Below are positions 34,454 through 50,073 of a stretch of DNA of 64,000 nucleotides, one piece after another. The DNA lies in the NCBI RefSeq assembly GCF_008704795.1, contig NZ_CP023690.1, forward strand, positions 2,118,501-2,182,500. The letters run 5' to 3'. The notes under the pieces are model-generated. The model made no database searches and had not been told where the DNA came from. It was given only the letters and a program-made list of their open reading frames with translations. The stretch comes from Streptomyces spectabilis. GTDB taxonomy: Bacteria > Actinomycetota > Actinomycetes > Streptomycetales > Streptomycetaceae. Every line of letters starts with the position of its first letter. Positions within the stretch are counted from its first letter, which is position 1. The translations under genes and the position numbers were made by a program.

Positions 34454-35125
34454 TTGTCCCGTCTAGCGCTCCTGAAGGCAGTGCTCGGACCGATCTTGCG
34501 CCTGACGTTCCGCACGAGAGTGGAAGGTGCCGAGAACATCCCCGGGACCGGTCCGGTCATCCTGGCCGGAAACCACCTCACGTTCATCGACTCGATGATC
34601 CTGCCTGTCGTCTGTGACCGGGCGGTCTACTTCATCGGCAAGGACGAGTACGTCACGGGCAAGGGCCTCAAGGGCCGCCTCATGGCGTGGTTCTTCACCG
34701 GCGTCGGCATGATCCCGGTGGACCGCGACGGCGGCCGGGGCGGCGTGGCCGCCCTGATGACCGGCAAGCGGGTCCTGGACGACGGCCAGATGTTCGGCAT
34801 CTACCCGGAGGGCACCCGCTCCCCCGACGGCCGGCTCTACCGCGGCCGCACGGGCATCGCCCGGCTCACGCTGATGACGGGCGCGCCGGTGGTGCCGTTC
34901 GCCATGATCGGCACGGACAAGCTGCAGCCGGGCGGCAAGGGCCTGCCGCGCCCGGGCCGGGTGACGGTCCGCTTCGGCGAGGCGATGGAGTTCTCCCGCT
35001 ACGACGGCATGGACCGCGACCGCTATGTGCTGCGCGCGGTGACGGACTCCGTGATGACGGAGGTCATGCGTCTGTCCGGGCAGGAGTACGTGGACATGTA
35101 CGCCACGAAGGCGAAGGCGGCCTGA
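34454..35125 (+). CDS. 1-acyl-glycerol-3-phosphate acyltransferase (PlsC family)
   Basis: The 223-residue protein has the acyltransferase motifs in order: GNHLTFIDS with H41 and D46 (HX4D), then IPVDRDGG, YPEGTRSPDG and VPFAMIGTD. It transfers an acyl chain to lysophosphatidic acid in the membrane. The start is TTG at 34454, chosen because GGAGGA lies 5 nt upstream and the product then begins MSRLALLKAVLG. An in-frame run from 34139 is unsupported. It ends 8 nt before a very long hairpin terminator. Confidence 0.9.
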   Translation: MSRLALLKAVLGPILRLTFRTRVEGAENIPGTGPVILAGNHLTFIDSMILPVVCDRAVYFIGKDEYVTGKGLKGRLMAWFFTGVGMIPVDRDGGRGGVAALMTGKRVLDDGQMFGIYPEGTRSPDGRLYRGRTGIARLTLMTGAPVVPFAMIGTDKLQPGGKGLPRPGRVTVRFGEAMEFSRYDGMDRDRYVLRAVTDSVMTEVMRLSGQEYVDMYATKAKAA

Positions 35126-35133
35126 GCAGGGCC

Positions 35134-35185
35134 GCCCACGGCGAAGGGCCGCACCCCGCGCGGGGTGCGGCCCTTCGCCGTGGGC
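35134..35185. terminator. Long bidirectional hairpin terminator
   Basis: A perfect 24-bp stem on a GCGC centre between the convergent acyltransferase and MFS genes. The symmetry allows it to serve both strands. No U-tract is needed in this GC-rich context. Confidence 0.88.
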
Positions 35186-35197
35186 CGGGCGGCGGCG

Positions 35198-36742
35198 TCA
35201 GGGGTGCTCGACGCCGTCGTCCAGCTTCTGCCCCTTGAGCAGGAACCAGGCCGCGACGGCCGTGGCGAGCAGCACCGCGGCGCCGACGCCCGCGGCGACC
35301 CGCAGGCCGTCGACGAAGGCGTCCTGCGCGGCCGACACGAGCGGGCCCGCCGTGTGCGCGGGAAGGCCGGCGCTCGCCTCGACGGCGCCGCCGAGGGATT
35401 CGTGCGCGGCCGACGCGACGTCGGCCGGGGTGCCCGCCGGGGCGGTGAAGTCGCGGTAGACGCCCGTGACGATGGAGCCGAGCAGGGCGATGCCGAGGGC
35501 CGCGCCCAGTTCGTACGCCGTCTCCGAGACCGCGGAGGCCGCGCCCGCCTGCTCCTTGGGCACGCTGGACAGGATCACGTCGGCGGTCACCGTGAAGGAG
35601 AAGCCCGCGCCGACGCCGACCACGAGGAGCGCGGCGCCGAGGAGCGGATAGCCCGTGTGCTGGCTCAGGGTGGTGAGCGAGGCGAGGGCGAGGCCCACCG
35701 CCGCGAGTCCGCCCGCGACCACGGCGCGCACCGAGAACCGGCGTGCCACCAGGCCCGCGATCAGGCCCGCCGTCACCGCGCCGAGCGCGGCGGGCAGTTC
35801 GGCGAGGCCCGCCTCGAACGGCTGCCTGCCCTGGACTAGTTGCAGGAACTGCGACAGGAAGAAGACCAGACCGGACAGGCCGAGGATGGTCAGCAGGTCG
35901 GCGAGGACGGCGGCGGAGAAGCCGCGGTTGCGGAACAGCCGCATGTCCAGGAGCGGCGCCTGGAGGGTGAGCTGGCGCCGGACGAACCAGGTGAGCGCGC
36001 CGACACCGACGGCGCCCGCGGCGAACACCTCCCAGCCCGCGCCGGTGGCCGCCGCCTCCTTGACCGCGTACACCACGGCGATCATGCCGATGAGGGACAG
36101 GGCGACGCTGATCAGGTCCCAGGGGCCGGGCGCGGGGTTCTTGGACTCGGGGAGCAGCTTGATGCCGACGAGGACGAGCACGGCCATCACGGGCAGGTTG
36201 ATCAGGAAGACCGAGCCCCACCAGAAGTGCTCCAGCAGGAAGCCGCCGACGACCGGGCCGATCGCCGCGCCGGCCGACGCCATGGCGCCCCACACGCCGA
36301 CGGCGATGCTGCGCTCGCGCGGGTCGTGGAAGATGTTCCGGATCAGGGCGAGCGTCGAGGGCATCAGCGTCGCGCCGGCGACGCCGAGCAGCGCCCGCGC
36401 CAGGATCATCAGCTCCGGCGTGGTGGCGTAGGAGTTGAGCACGGACACCGCGCCGAAGGCGACGGCCCCGACGAGCAGCAGCTTCTTGCGGCCGATGCGG
36501 TCGCCGAGGCTGCCCATGGACACCAGCAGGCCGGCGATCACGAACGAGTAGACATCGCCGATCCACAGGAGCTGGTTCCCGGACGGCTTGAGGTCCTCGC
36601 TGATGTACGGCGTCGCGAGGCCGAGGACGGTGGCGTCGACGGCGACGAGGAGCACGGCGAGGACGAGCACGGCCAGGGCCAGCCACCGGCCGGGCGGGCG
36701 GGCCACCTCGGTCGGCGAGGTGCGCTGTGCGGTCCTGGTCAT
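35198..36742 (-). CDS. DHA2-family MFS drug efflux transporter
   Basis: The 514-residue protein has 14 predicted membrane helices of the DHA2 drug:H+ antiporter type. The family A motif GSLGDRIGRKKLLL follows helix 2. The antiporter motif C-like region is GPVVGGFLLEHFWWGSVFL. GGAGAGTGG precedes the ATG. The gene overlaps the stop codon of the upstream TetR gene by 4 nt (ATGA), so expression is set by that regulator. The exported compound is unknown. Confidence 0.92.
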   Translation of the reverse strand: MTRTAQRTSPTEVARPPGRWLALAVLVLAVLLVAVDATVLGLATPYISEDLKPSGNQLLWIGDVYSFVIAGLLVSMGSLGDRIGRKKLLLVGAVAFGAVSVLNSYATTPELMILARALLGVAGATLMPSTLALIRNIFHDPRERSIAVGVWGAMASAGAAIGPVVGGFLLEHFWWGSVFLINLPVMAVLVLVGIKLLPESKNPAPGPWDLISVALSLIGMIAVVYAVKEAAATGAGWEVFAAGAVGVGALTWFVRRQLTLQAPLLDMRLFRNRGFSAAVLADLLTILGLSGLVFFLSQFLQLVQGRQPFEAGLAELPAALGAVTAGLIAGLVARRFSVRAVVAGGLAAVGLALASLTTLSQHTGYPLLGAALLVVGVGAGFSFTVTADVILSSVPKEQAGAASAVSETAYELGAALGIALLGSIVTGVYRDFTAPAGTPADVASAAHESLGGAVEASAGLPAHTAGPLVSAAQDAFVDGLRVAAGVGAAVLLATAVAAWFLLKGQKLDDGVEHP

Positions 36743-37290
36743 GGTTCCACTCTCCGTCGTGCGCCGCCGATGAGCAGCTCGGCGATCATGTAGCTGAAGT
36801 CCTTGCTCGCGACGCGGCCGTCGAGGACGGCCCAGGCGCCGGAGCTGACGAGGCCGTACAGGGCCTCGGTGAGCCAGACCGGGGTCAGGTCGATGCGGAA
36901 CTCGCCGCTCTCCTGACCGCGCCGGAACAGCTCGGCCACGCGGGTGTCGATCCGGGACCAGCCCTCGTGCTGCGACTCGCCCTCGAACAGCGCGTTCTCC
37001 GTGACGAGGAACGCGAGCAGTCCGGCGGCGGGCTGGAGCTCCTTGACCAGGCGCCGCAGCGCGTCGGCGGCGCCGCCCTCGTCGAGGCGGGCGGCGTCGA
37101 GGGCGAGCTCGCACTCCCTCAGGCCGAGGTCTTCGAGCGCGCGGACGAGCGCGTCCCGCCCGGCGAAGTGACGGTGCAGGGTGGCCCTGCTGACACCCGC
37201 GGCCTTCGCGACCTCGTCCATGGTCGCGGAGCCTTTGCGGGTGAGCAGGGCGGCGGCACCGCGCAGCACCTGGTCTCGGTCGACAGACAT
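36739..37290 (-). CDS. TetR-family repressor of the MFS efflux gene
   Basis: The 183-residue protein has an N-terminal helix-turn-helix (MDEVAKAAGVSRATLHRHFAG) and a ligand-binding C-terminal domain with a large helical bundle. The ATG at 37290 was chosen because the longer frame starts upstream without a ribosome-binding site. There is no ribosome-binding site at this start either, so a leaderless or near-leaderless transcript is likely. A palindromic operator lies 20 nt upstream. Coupling to the efflux gene (ATGA overlap) makes autoregulation of the two-gene operon the expected arrangement. Confidence 0.9.
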   Translation of the reverse strand: MSVDRDQVLRGAAALLTRKGSATMDEVAKAAGVSRATLHRHFAGRDALVRALEDLGLRECELALDAARLDEGGAADALRRLVKELQPAAGLLAFLVTENALFEGESQHEGWSRIDTRVAELFRRGQESGEFRIDLTPVWLTEALYGLVSSGAWAVLDGRVASKDFSYMIAELLIGGARRRVEP

Positions 37291-37309
37291 GAGACAACCA
37301 TAGACCACA

Positions 37310-37327
37310 TGAGACAGATTTGTCTCA
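37310..37327. promoter_or_regulatory. Probable TetR operator
   Basis: TGAGACA-GATT-TGTCTCA is a perfect 18-bp inverted repeat 20 nt upstream of the tetR start. A third half-site (ATGAGACA, 37289-37296) overlaps the start codon itself. The placement over the promoter region fits negative autoregulation. Confidence 0.75.
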
Positions 37328-37421
37328 CGAGAGGCGTACGGGTCTTACCGCCGGGGCACGCCCTCGGAGAGACGGGCACAGCGAGTCGGCGTCAGGGTGT
37401 CAGGGCTTCGGCGTCCGGGCC

Positions 37422-38399
37422 TCAGTGCCAGGGCAGCGCGGCCCGCGTGCTCCAGTACGCGGCGGGCTCCTCGGCCAGGGCCCCGGCGCGCTCCAGGTCC
37501 TCCGCGTCCAGATCGACGGCCGCGGCGTGCAGGTTCGACACGAGCTGTACGGAGGTGGCGGCGCCGGAGAGCACGACGCCCGCCCAGGGCTCGCGCAGGA
37601 CCAGGGCCAGGGCGACGGCGTCGCAGCCGAGGCCGGTCCGCTCGGCGACGGCGCGCAGGGCGGCGGGCGCGTGTTCACCGGCCAGGCGGCCGTTGGCCAT
37701 GCCCTCCTTGACCAGGACGGTCAGACCCGCGTCGTGGGCCTCGGCGAGCGCGGGCCCGGCCGAGGTCTCCAGGGCGTTGTAGGTCGCCTGGACGGTGCGG
37801 AAGAGCGGCGCGCCGCCGACCGTCACGTCCAGGGCGGCGCGGATCGCCGCGGCCTGCTCGGGGCCGCTCACGGACAGGCCGACGGTGACGCCCTCGGCGG
37901 CGAGGTCGGCGAGCCGGGCGTGCAGCTCCTTGTCGGTCAACGCCGGGCTCCCGGGCGTGACCGAGTGGATCTGGTAGAGGTCGAGCCGCCCGCCGAGCAG
38001 CGCGGCGGTCTCGGCGCGCTGGCGGTCGTACGCGGCGACACTGTGGTCCTTGACCTCGTGCGCGGTGGCGTCGGTGCGCCAGTCGGCCGTGTAGGTGTAG
38101 CCCCACTTGCTGCCGACGACGACGTCGGCGGTGTCGGCGGCAGGCCTGCTCGCCAGCCAGTCGGCGAGGAACTCCTCGGAGCGGCCGTAGGAGCGGGCCG
38201 CGTCGACGTAGCGCACGCCGAGGGCGTAGGCGGCGTCGAGGAGTTCGAAGGCGCGCTCGCGCAGGGCCTCGACGCTGCGGGACGGCGGCAGGTCGGCCTC
38301 GCGGCCCAGGGTGATGTAGCCGGGCCTGCCGACGGCGGCCAGGCCGAGGCCGATGTGGGCGGTGGGGGTGGTGGCTTCGGCCAGGCGGGCGAAGGGCAT
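37422..38399 (-). CDS. Aldo/keto reductase family protein
   Basis: The 325-residue TIM-barrel oxidoreductase has DAARSYGRSEEF with the catalytic Asp/Tyr region, VGSKWGY with the lysine, and LDLYQIHSV with the histidine. The NADPH region near the C-terminus (LSGAATSVQLVSNL) matches the AKR pattern in diverged form. The ATG at 38399 has GGAG 7 nt upstream. Between it and argH lie 122 nt. The substrate is unknown. Confidence 0.87.
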   Translation of the reverse strand: MPFARLAEATTPTAHIGLGLAAVGRPGYITLGREADLPPSRSVEALRERAFELLDAAYALGVRYVDAARSYGRSEEFLADWLASRPAADTADVVVGSKWGYTYTADWRTDATAHEVKDHSVAAYDRQRAETAALLGGRLDLYQIHSVTPGSPALTDKELHARLADLAAEGVTVGLSVSGPEQAAAIRAALDVTVGGAPLFRTVQATYNALETSAGPALAEAHDAGLTVLVKEGMANGRLAGEHAPAALRAVAERTGLGCDAVALALVLREPWAGVVLSGAATSVQLVSNLHAAAVDLDAEDLERAGALAEEPAAYWSTRAALPWH

Positions 38400-38522
38400 G
38401 AGGGGCTCCACGCTTCGGGGGTGGGACGCGGCGAGGGGAGCACGCGGGTCGCGCACTCCCCTCCGCTCAACGTAACCCTCCCCGGGTGGGCGGGCCCTGG
38501 CGGGGCGCCCCGGGGCCGCTCG

Positions 38523-40031
<1,509 letters not shown>

Positions 40032-40046
40032 CTACCGCTGGGGGCC

Positions 40047-41240
40047 TCAGGCCAGGTCGCGCTTGGCGGCGATCTTCGACGACAGGGCGAAGATGTCGAT
40101 GAAGCCCTGGGCCTTCGACTGGTCGAAGGTGTCACCCGTGTCGTACGTCGCGAGGTTGAAGTCGTAGAGCGACTGCTCGGACTTCCGGCCGGTGACGACG
40201 GCGCGGCCGCCGTGCAGGGTCATCCGGATGTCGCCGCTGACGTGCTGGTTGGCCTCGTTGATGAAGCCGTCCAGGGCCCGCTTGAGCGGGGAGAACCACA
40301 GGCCGTCGTAGACCAGTTCGCCCCAGCGCTGCTCGACCTGCCGCTTGTACCGGGCGAGCTCGCGCTCGACCGTGACGTTCTCCAGCTCCTGGTGGGCGGT
40401 GATCAGCGCGATCGCGCCCGGGGCCTCGTACACCTCACGGGACTTGATGCCGACGAGCCGGTCCTCGACCATGTCGATCCGGCCGATGCCCTGGGCGCCC
40501 GCGCGCTCGTTGAGCTGCTGGATCGCCTGGAGGACGGTGACGGGCCTGCCGTCGATGGCGACCGGGACGCCCTCCTTGAAGGTGAGGACGACCTCGTCGG
40601 CCTCGCGCGGGGTCGCGGGGTTGGAGGTGTACTCGTAGACGTCCTCGATCGGCGCGTTCCAGATGTCCTCGAGGAAGCCCGTCTCGACGGCCCGCCCGAA
40701 GACGTTCTGGTCGATGGAGTACGGCGACTTCTTGCTGGTCGCGATCGGCAGGCCCTTGTCCTCGCAGAAGGCGATGGCCTTGTCCCGCGTCATCGCGTAG
40801 TCCCGCACGGGGGCGATGCACTTCAGGTCCGGGCCGAGCGCCTGGATGCCGGCCTCGAACCGCACCTGGTCGTTGCCCTTGCCGGTGCAGCCGTGGGCGA
40901 CGATGCCGGCGCCGTGCTTGTTCGCGGCGGCCACCAGGTGCTTGACGATGGTGGGCCGGGACAGGGCGGAGACCAGCGGGTACCGGTCCATGTAGAGGGC
41001 GTTGGCCTTGATCGCCGGGAGGCAGTACTCGTCGGCGAACTCGTCCTTGGCGTCCGCGACCTCGGCCTCGACGGCACCGCAGGCGAGCGCGCGCTTGCGG
41101 ATGACGTCCAGGTCCTCGCCGCCCTGGCCGACGTCCACGGCGACGGCGATGACCTCGGCGCCCGTCTCCTCGGCGATCCAGCCGATGGCGACGGAGGTGT
41201 CCAGGCCGCCCGAGTAGGCGAGTACGACGCGCTCGGTCAC
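40047..41240 (-). CDS. argG: Argininosuccinate synthase
   Basis: The 397-residue ATP-pyrophosphatase-type ligase joins citrulline and aspartate. Signatures are the N-terminal [14 protein letters not shown]-loop and [14 protein letters not shown]. The GTG start at 41240 follows GAGGAG by about 7 nt. ARG-box-like sequences lie directly upstream (41255-41303), where ArgR would repress. It is the first gene of argG-argH. In S. coelicolor argG is elsewhere from argH as far as I recall, so the neighbouring placement here is worth noting. Confidence 0.97.
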   Translation of the reverse strand: MTERVVLAYSGGLDTSVAIGWIAEETGAEVIAVAVDVGQGGEDLDVIRKRALACGAVEAEVADAKDEFADEYCLPAIKANALYMDRYPLVSALSRPTIVKHLVAAANKHGAGIVAHGCTGKGNDQVRFEAGIQALGPDLKCIAPVRDYAMTRDKAIAFCEDKGLPIATSKKSPYSIDQNVFGRAVETGFLEDIWNAPIEDVYEYTSNPATPREADEVVLTFKEGVPVAIDGRPVTVLQAIQQLNERAGAQGIGRIDMVEDRLVGIKSREVYEAPGAIALITAHQELENVTVERELARYKRQVEQRWGELVYDGLWFSPLKRALDGFINEANQHVSGDIRMTLHGGRAVVTGRKSEQSLYDFNLATYDTGDTFDQSKAQGFIDIFALSSKIAAKRDLA

Positions 41241-41254
41241 GGGTTTCTCCTCAC

Positions 41255-41303
41255 AGTGCATTCGCTCGCTCAGTGCATTCACTGATATGCATGAGTATGC
41301 ATT
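41255..41303 (-). promoter_or_regulatory. ARG-box-like operators upstream of argG
   Basis: TATGCATGAGTATGCATT (41286-41303) resembles the Streptomyces ARG-box consensus with its paired ATGCAT-type halves. A second, imperfect site is formed by the direct AGTGCATTC repeats at 41255-41263 and 41272-41280. Together they sit where ArgR-arginine would block argG. Confidence 0.72.
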
Positions 41304-41416
41304 GCTCCGCATGTTTCGTCAATCCGGGACGCGCTCCGCGGCGCACGGGACGCATGTAGTGACCACATATCGAGACGGGGTTGCGCCCCCGCGGTCGCTG
41401 GACGTTGCATCTCCGG

Positions 41417-42424
41417 GTGCGGACCGAACAGACGACTCCCAGCGCCACGGCGGCCGTCGGGGCCCCGGGCGGCGCCGACCGGGCCGCGCGCCGGGCCGTC
41501 ACCGTCTTTCCCGTCCTGGTGCTCGCCGCGGGCGCCGTCGGACTCGCGGCCCCTGACGCCTTCGCGGGCTGGAAGCCGAGCGTGCCGTACCTGCTCGGCG
41601 TGGTGATGTTCTGCATGGGTCTGACGATGACCCCGGCGGACTTCCAGGGGGTCGCACGGCGACCCTGGGCCGTGGCGCTCGGCCTCGTCGCGCACTACGT
41701 GATCATGCCGGGCCTCGGCTGGCTGGTCGCCCACGCCCTCGACCTGTCACCGCAGTTGGCTGCCGGGGTGATCCTCGTCGGCTGCGCGCCCAGCGGCACC
41801 GCCTCGAACGTGGTGACGTATCTGGCGCGCGGCGACGTCGCGCTCTCGGTGTCCGTCGCGACCGTCTCCACGATGGTCGCGCCGCTCGTCACACCGCCGC
41901 TGACGCTGCTGCTCGCGGGCGAGTACCTGCCGGTGGACGCGGGCTCGATGGTGACGGACATCCTCAAGACGGTGCTGCTGCCCGTCGTCGCGGGCCTGCT
42001 GGTGCGGCTCTTCCTCGGCCGGTACGTGGACCGGGCGCTCGGCGCGCTGCCGTGGCTGTCCGCCGCCACCATCGCCGTCATCGTCGCGGTGGTCGTCGCG
42101 GGCAGCGCGGCGGCGATCAAGTCGGCCGCCGCGCTCGTCCTGCTCGCGGTGGTGCTGCACAACGGGCTCGGCCTCGCCCTCGGCTACGGCGCGGGCCGCC
42201 TGGCCCGGCTCGGGGCACCCGCGTCGCGCGCGATGGCCTTCGAGGTGGGCATGCAGAACTCGGGCCTGGCCGCGTCCCTGGCCACCGCCCACTTCAGCCC
42301 GCTGGCGGCCCTGCCCGCAGCGATCTTCTCGGTCTGGCACAACGTGTCGGGCTCACTGGTGGCGGCATGGATGGCCCACAAGGACAAGGCAGGCCGGGCC
42401 CCTTCGAGCCCGTCCGGCGATTGA
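41417..42424 (+). CDS. Bile acid:sodium symporter (BASS) family transporter
   Basis: The 335-residue protein has about ten membrane helices of the BASS/SBF fold, with helix segments LLGVVMFCMGLTMTPADF and VILVGCAPSGTASNVVTYLA and the crossing region FEVGMQNSGLAASLA. The start is uncertain: GTG at 41417 gives MRTEQTTPSATA; no strong ribosome-binding site is seen, so the transcript may be leaderless. Its stop codon (TGA at 42422-42424) lies inside a dispersed 35-bp repeat. A near-duplicate of its C-terminal coding sequence follows downstream (see the repeat at 42408). Substrate is unknown; anions or pantoate/bile-acid analogues are typical. Confidence 0.85.
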   Translation: MRTEQTTPSATAAVGAPGGADRAARRAVTVFPVLVLAAGAVGLAAPDAFAGWKPSVPYLLGVVMFCMGLTMTPADFQGVARRPWAVALGLVAHYVIMPGLGWLVAHALDLSPQLAAGVILVGCAPSGTASNVVTYLARGDVALSVSVATVSTMVAPLVTPPLTLLLAGEYLPVDAGSMVTDILKTVLLPVVAGLLVRLFLGRYVDRALGALPWLSAATIAVIVAVVVAGSAAAIKSAAALVLLAVVLHNGLGLALGYGAGRLARLGAPASRAMAFEVGMQNSGLAASLATAHFSPLAALPAAIFSVWHNVSGSLVAAWMAHKDKAGRAPSSPSGD

Positions 42425-42538
42425 GGACGAGGCCGCAGGCCGACCGACCCACTGGTGGCGGCATGGATGGCCCGCAGACAGAAGACCAGCAGCGGGAACT
42501 GAAGCCCGTCCGGCGATTGAGGACGAGGCCGCAGGCCG
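42353..42538. repeat. 96-bp tandem unit holding two dispersed-repeat copies
   Basis: Two 35-bp copies of the same element found at 25.1 kb lie at 42408-42442 and 42504-42538, 96 bp apart. The segment CACTGGTGGCGGCATGGATG and its continuation, at about 42354, is repeated at 42450, so each copy is the 3' part of a 96-bp tandem unit. The first unit contains the real 3' end and stop codon of the symporter. The second retains an alternative ending in the same frame. Orientation is the plus strand at both loci. Confidence 0.88.
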
Positions 42539-42568
42539 ATCAGGCCGCGCCAAGGCCGGGGCCCGGCC

Positions 42569-43114
42569 TCAGTGCTCGTTGGACGCCAGCCGCAGCAAGT
42601 GGTCGGCCAGGGCCTGGCCCCCGGTCGCATCCCTGCTGATAAGCATCACCGTGTCGTCGCCGGCGATCGTGCCCAGGATGTCGTGCAGCTCGGCCTGGTC
42701 GATCGCGGAGGCGAGGAACTGGGCGGCTCCGGGCGGGGTGCGCAGCACCACGAGATTGGCGGAGGCCTCGGCGGAGATGAGGAGTTCGCCGGACAGGCGC
42801 CGCATCCGCTCCTCCTTCGCCGACTCGCCGAGCGGGGCCCGCGGCGTGCGGAAGCCGCCCTCGCTCGGCACGGCGTAGATGAGGTCGCCCTCGGCGTTGC
42901 GGATCTTGACGGCGTTCAGCTCGTCGAGGTCGCGGGAGAGGGTCGCCTGGGTGACGCTCAGGCCGTCGTCGGCGAGGAGCTTCGCCAACTGGCTCTGCGA
43001 GCGCACCGGCTGCCGGTTGAGGATGTCGACGATCCTGCGGTGCCGTGCCGTGCGGGTCTGTGGCACCGCGGGCCCGGCGGACTCCCCGCGCTCGTTGCGC
43101 TGCGCATGGCTCAT
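42569..43114 (-). CDS. argR: Arginine repressor ArgR
   Basis: The 181-residue protein has an N-terminal winged helix-turn-helix ([13 protein letters not shown] through [15 protein letters not shown]) and a C-terminal oligomerisation/arginine-binding domain ([17 protein letters not shown]). It forms a hexamer that, with arginine, represses the arg operons at ARG boxes. The gene is the last of the argCJBDR operon. It starts 7 nt after argD on the same strand, with GGAG about 13 nt before the ATG, so it is co-expressed with its own targets, as is usual in actinomycetes. Confidence 0.96.
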   Translation of the reverse strand: MSHAQRNERGESAGPAVPQTRTARHRRIVDILNRQPVRSQSQLAKLLADDGLSVTQATLSRDLDELNAVKIRNAEGDLIYAVPSEGGFRTPRAPLGESAKEERMRRLSGELLISAEASANLVVLRTPPGAAQFLASAIDQAELHDILGTIAGDDTVMLISRDATGGQALADHLLRLASNEH

Positions 43115-43121
43115 CGTCGTC

Positions 43122-44381
43122 TCATTCTCCGGATCGTCCGTCCCCGTTCGCCGCGGCCGCGGCCTGGTCGAGGACGCCGGGCAGGGCCCGGAGGAAGGCG
43201 TCCACCTCGGTGTCGCCCACGTTCAGGGCAGGCATCAGCCGTACGACATCGGGGGCGGGCGCGTTGACCAGGAAGCCGGCGTCCTGAGCCGCCTGCTGCA
43301 CCTGCGCGGCCAGCGGCTCGGTGAGCACCATACCCAGCAGGAGGCCCGCGCCCCTGACATGGTCGACCATGCCGTGCCCCGCTGACTCGATTCCGTGCCG
43401 GAGCCGTTCGCCCGCGCGCTTGGTGCGGTCGAGCAGCCCCTCGGCGGTGATCGTGTCGAGCACGGCGAGCCCTGCGGCACAGGCGACGGGGTTGCCGCCG
43501 AAGGTCGTGCCGTGGTGGCCGGGGCGCAGCAGCTCCGCGGCCGCGCCGAAGGCGACGGTGGCGCCGAGCGGCAGGCCGCCGCCGAGGCCCTTGGCGAGCG
43601 TGACGACGTCGGGGAGCACGTCCTCCTCGGCGAAGTGCGCGAACCAGTGGCCGGTGCGGCCGACGCCGGTCTGCACCTCGTCGAGGACCAGGAGGGTGCC
43701 GGTGGCGCGGGTGATCTCGCGGGCCGCCCTCAGATATCCGGCGGGCGGCACCACGGCGCCGTTCTCGCCCTGGATCGGCTCGATGATCACGAAGGCGGTG
43801 TCCTCGGTGACCGCCGCGCGCAGGGCGTCGACGTCTCCGTACGGTACGTGCGTCACGTCGCCGGGCAGCGGCAGGAACGGCTGCTGCTTGCCGGGCTGGC
43901 CGGTGAGGGCGAGCGCGCCCATGGTGCGGCCGTGGAAGCCGCCCTCGGTCGCGACCATGTGCGGGCGGCCCGTCAGCCGGCCGATCTTGAAGGCTCCCTC
44001 GTTGGCCTCCGCGCCGGAGTTGCAGAAGTACACGCGTCCGTCGCGGCCGAAGAGCTGGAGCAGCCGCTCGGCGAGCGCGACGGGCGGCTCGGCGACGAAG
44101 AGGTTCGAGACGTGGCCGAGCGCGGCGATCTGCCGTGAGACGGCGTCCACCACGGCCGGGTGCCCGTGGCCGAGCGCGTTCACCGCGATGCCGCCGACGA
44201 AGTCGACGTACTCCTTGCCGTCCGCGTCCCAGAGCCTGCTGCCCGCGCCGCGCACCAGGGGCAGGCGCGGGGTGCCGTAGTTGTCCATGAGCGCTCCCTG
44301 CCAGCGCGCGGTCAGCGACGCGTTGAACGAGGGGGCCGGGGTGGACGGGGTGGACGGGGTGGACGGGGTGGCGGCGGTCAT
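43122..44381 (-). CDS. argD: Acetylornithine aminotransferase
   Basis: The 419-residue class III PLP aminotransferase converts N-acetylglutamate semialdehyde to N-acetylornithine. The Schiff-base lysine K264 lies in [15 protein letters not shown]. The cofactor loops [12 protein letters not shown] and [15 protein letters not shown] and the characteristic [15 protein letters not shown] region are present. The N-terminus has a Thr/Pro/Ser repeat ([10 protein letters not shown]) before the domain. Its ATG overlaps the argB stop codon by 4 nt. Confidence 0.95.
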   Translation of the reverse strand: MTAATPSTPSTPSTPAPSFNASLTARWQGALMDNYGTPRLPLVRGAGSRLWDADGKEYVDFVGGIAVNALGHGHPAVVDAVSRQIAALGHVSNLFVAEPPVALAERLLQLFGRDGRVYFCNSGAEANEGAFKIGRLTGRPHMVATEGGFHGRTMGALALTGQPGKQQPFLPLPGDVTHVPYGDVDALRAAVTEDTAFVIIEPIQGENGAVVPPAGYLRAAREITRATGTLLVLDEVQTGVGRTGHWFAHFAEEDVLPDVVTLAKGLGGGLPLGATVAFGAAAELLRPGHHGTTFGGNPVACAAGLAVLDTITAEGLLDRTKRAGERLRHGIESAGHGMVDHVRGAGLLLGMVLTEPLAAQVQQAAQDAGFLVNAPAPDVVRLMPALNVGDTEVDAFLRALPGVLDQAAAAANGDGRSGE

Positions 44382-45295
44382 GCCGTGGCTCCCTCGGTCG
44401 GCGCGTCGGGCACGACCATCGTGCCGATTCCTTCATCCGTGAAAATCTCCAGCAGGATCGAGTGCTGGACCCGGCCGTCGATGACGCGGGCCGTCTGCAC
44501 GCCGTTGCGCACCGCGTGCAGACACCCCCGCATCTTGGGGACCATGCCGCTGGACAGCTCGGGCAGGAGCTTCTCCAGTTCCGTGGCGGTGAGGCGGCTG
44601 ATCACGTCGTCGCTGCGGGGCCAGTCCTCGTAGAGGCCCTCCACGTCGGTGAGGACCATCAGCGTCTCGGCACCAAGCGCCGCAGCGAGTGCCGCAGCCG
44701 CCGTATCAGCATTGACGTTGTAGACATGCCCCGTGTCACCTTCGTCCTGGGAGCGGGCGATGGAGGAGACCACCGGGATGCGGCCGTCGGTGAGCAGCGC
44801 CTGGATGGCTCCGGTGTCGATGTCGGTGACCTCGCCGACCCGCCCGATGTCGACCGGCTCGCCGTCGATGAGCGGGCGGTGCCGGGTAGCGGTGATGGTG
44901 TGCGCGTCCTCGCCGGTCAGGCCCACGGCCAGCGGGCCGTGCTCGTTGAGCAGGCCCACGAGCTCCCGCTGCACCTGCCCGGCCAGGACCATGCGGACGA
45001 CATCCATGGCCTCGGGCGTCGTGACGCGCAGGCCCGCCTTGAACTCGCTGACCAGGCCCTGCTTGTCGAGCTGGGCGCTGATCTGCGGGCCGCCGCCGTG
45101 CACCACGACGGGGCGCAGGCCCGCGTGGTGCAGGAAGACGACGTCCTGGGCGAAGGCCGCCTTCAGCTCGGCGTCCACCATGGCGTTGCCGCCGAACTTG
45201 ATGACGACGGTCTTGCCGCGGTGCCGGGTCAGCCAGGGCAGCGCCTCGATGAGGGTCTGCGCCTTGGGCAGGGCGGTGTGCTTGCGGGTGCTCAT
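44378..45295 (-). CDS. argB: Acetylglutamate kinase
   Basis: The 305-residue amino-acid kinase phosphorylates N-acetylglutamate. Landmarks are the N-terminal FGGNAMVD and [13 protein letters not shown] for substrate and phosphate binding, and [10 protein letters not shown] near the C-terminus. The segment around [21 protein letters not shown] matches the arginine-sensing region. It is translationally coupled to argD (ATGA). A 66-nt gap separates it from argJ upstream. Confidence 0.95.
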   Translation of the reverse strand: MSTRKHTALPKAQTLIEALPWLTRHRGKTVVIKFGGNAMVDAELKAAFAQDVVFLHHAGLRPVVVHGGGPQISAQLDKQGLVSEFKAGLRVTTPEAMDVVRMVLAGQVQRELVGLLNEHGPLAVGLTGEDAHTITATRHRPLIDGEPVDIGRVGEVTDIDTGAIQALLTDGRIPVVSSIARSQDEGDTGHVYNVNADTAAAALAAALGAETLMVLTDVEGLYEDWPRSDDVISRLTATELEKLLPELSSGMVPKMRGCLHAVRNGVQTARVIDGRVQHSILLEIFTDEGIGTMVVPDAPTEGATA

Positions 45296-45361
45296 GGGGT
45301 GTTCAGGGTCCTTGGGTTCAGGACGGGCTGCCCGGGGCGGGACCGAGCGGTCCCGCCGGGC

Positions 45362-47594
<2,233 letters not shown>

Positions 47595-47653
47595 AGATCT
47601 TGTGCCGCCCCGGTCTCCCGGACGGCACCGGTGTCCGGTGGCCAAGACACCAC

Positions 47654-47683
47654 CGCCCCGGTCGGCGGTTGCCGACCGGGGCG
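47654..47683 (-). terminator. Terminator of the isocitrate dehydrogenase gene
   Basis: A perfect 13-bp stem (CGCCCCGGTCGGC / GCCGACCGGGGCG) with a GGTT loop, 42 nt past the stop codon of the gene. Without a U-tract, as is common in this genome. Confidence 0.8.
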
Positions 47684-47724
47684 AGCGGTGCGCCTGCCTC
47701 ATGGCACCTGGCGGGCGGGCGCCG

Positions 47725-50073
<2,349 letters not shown>

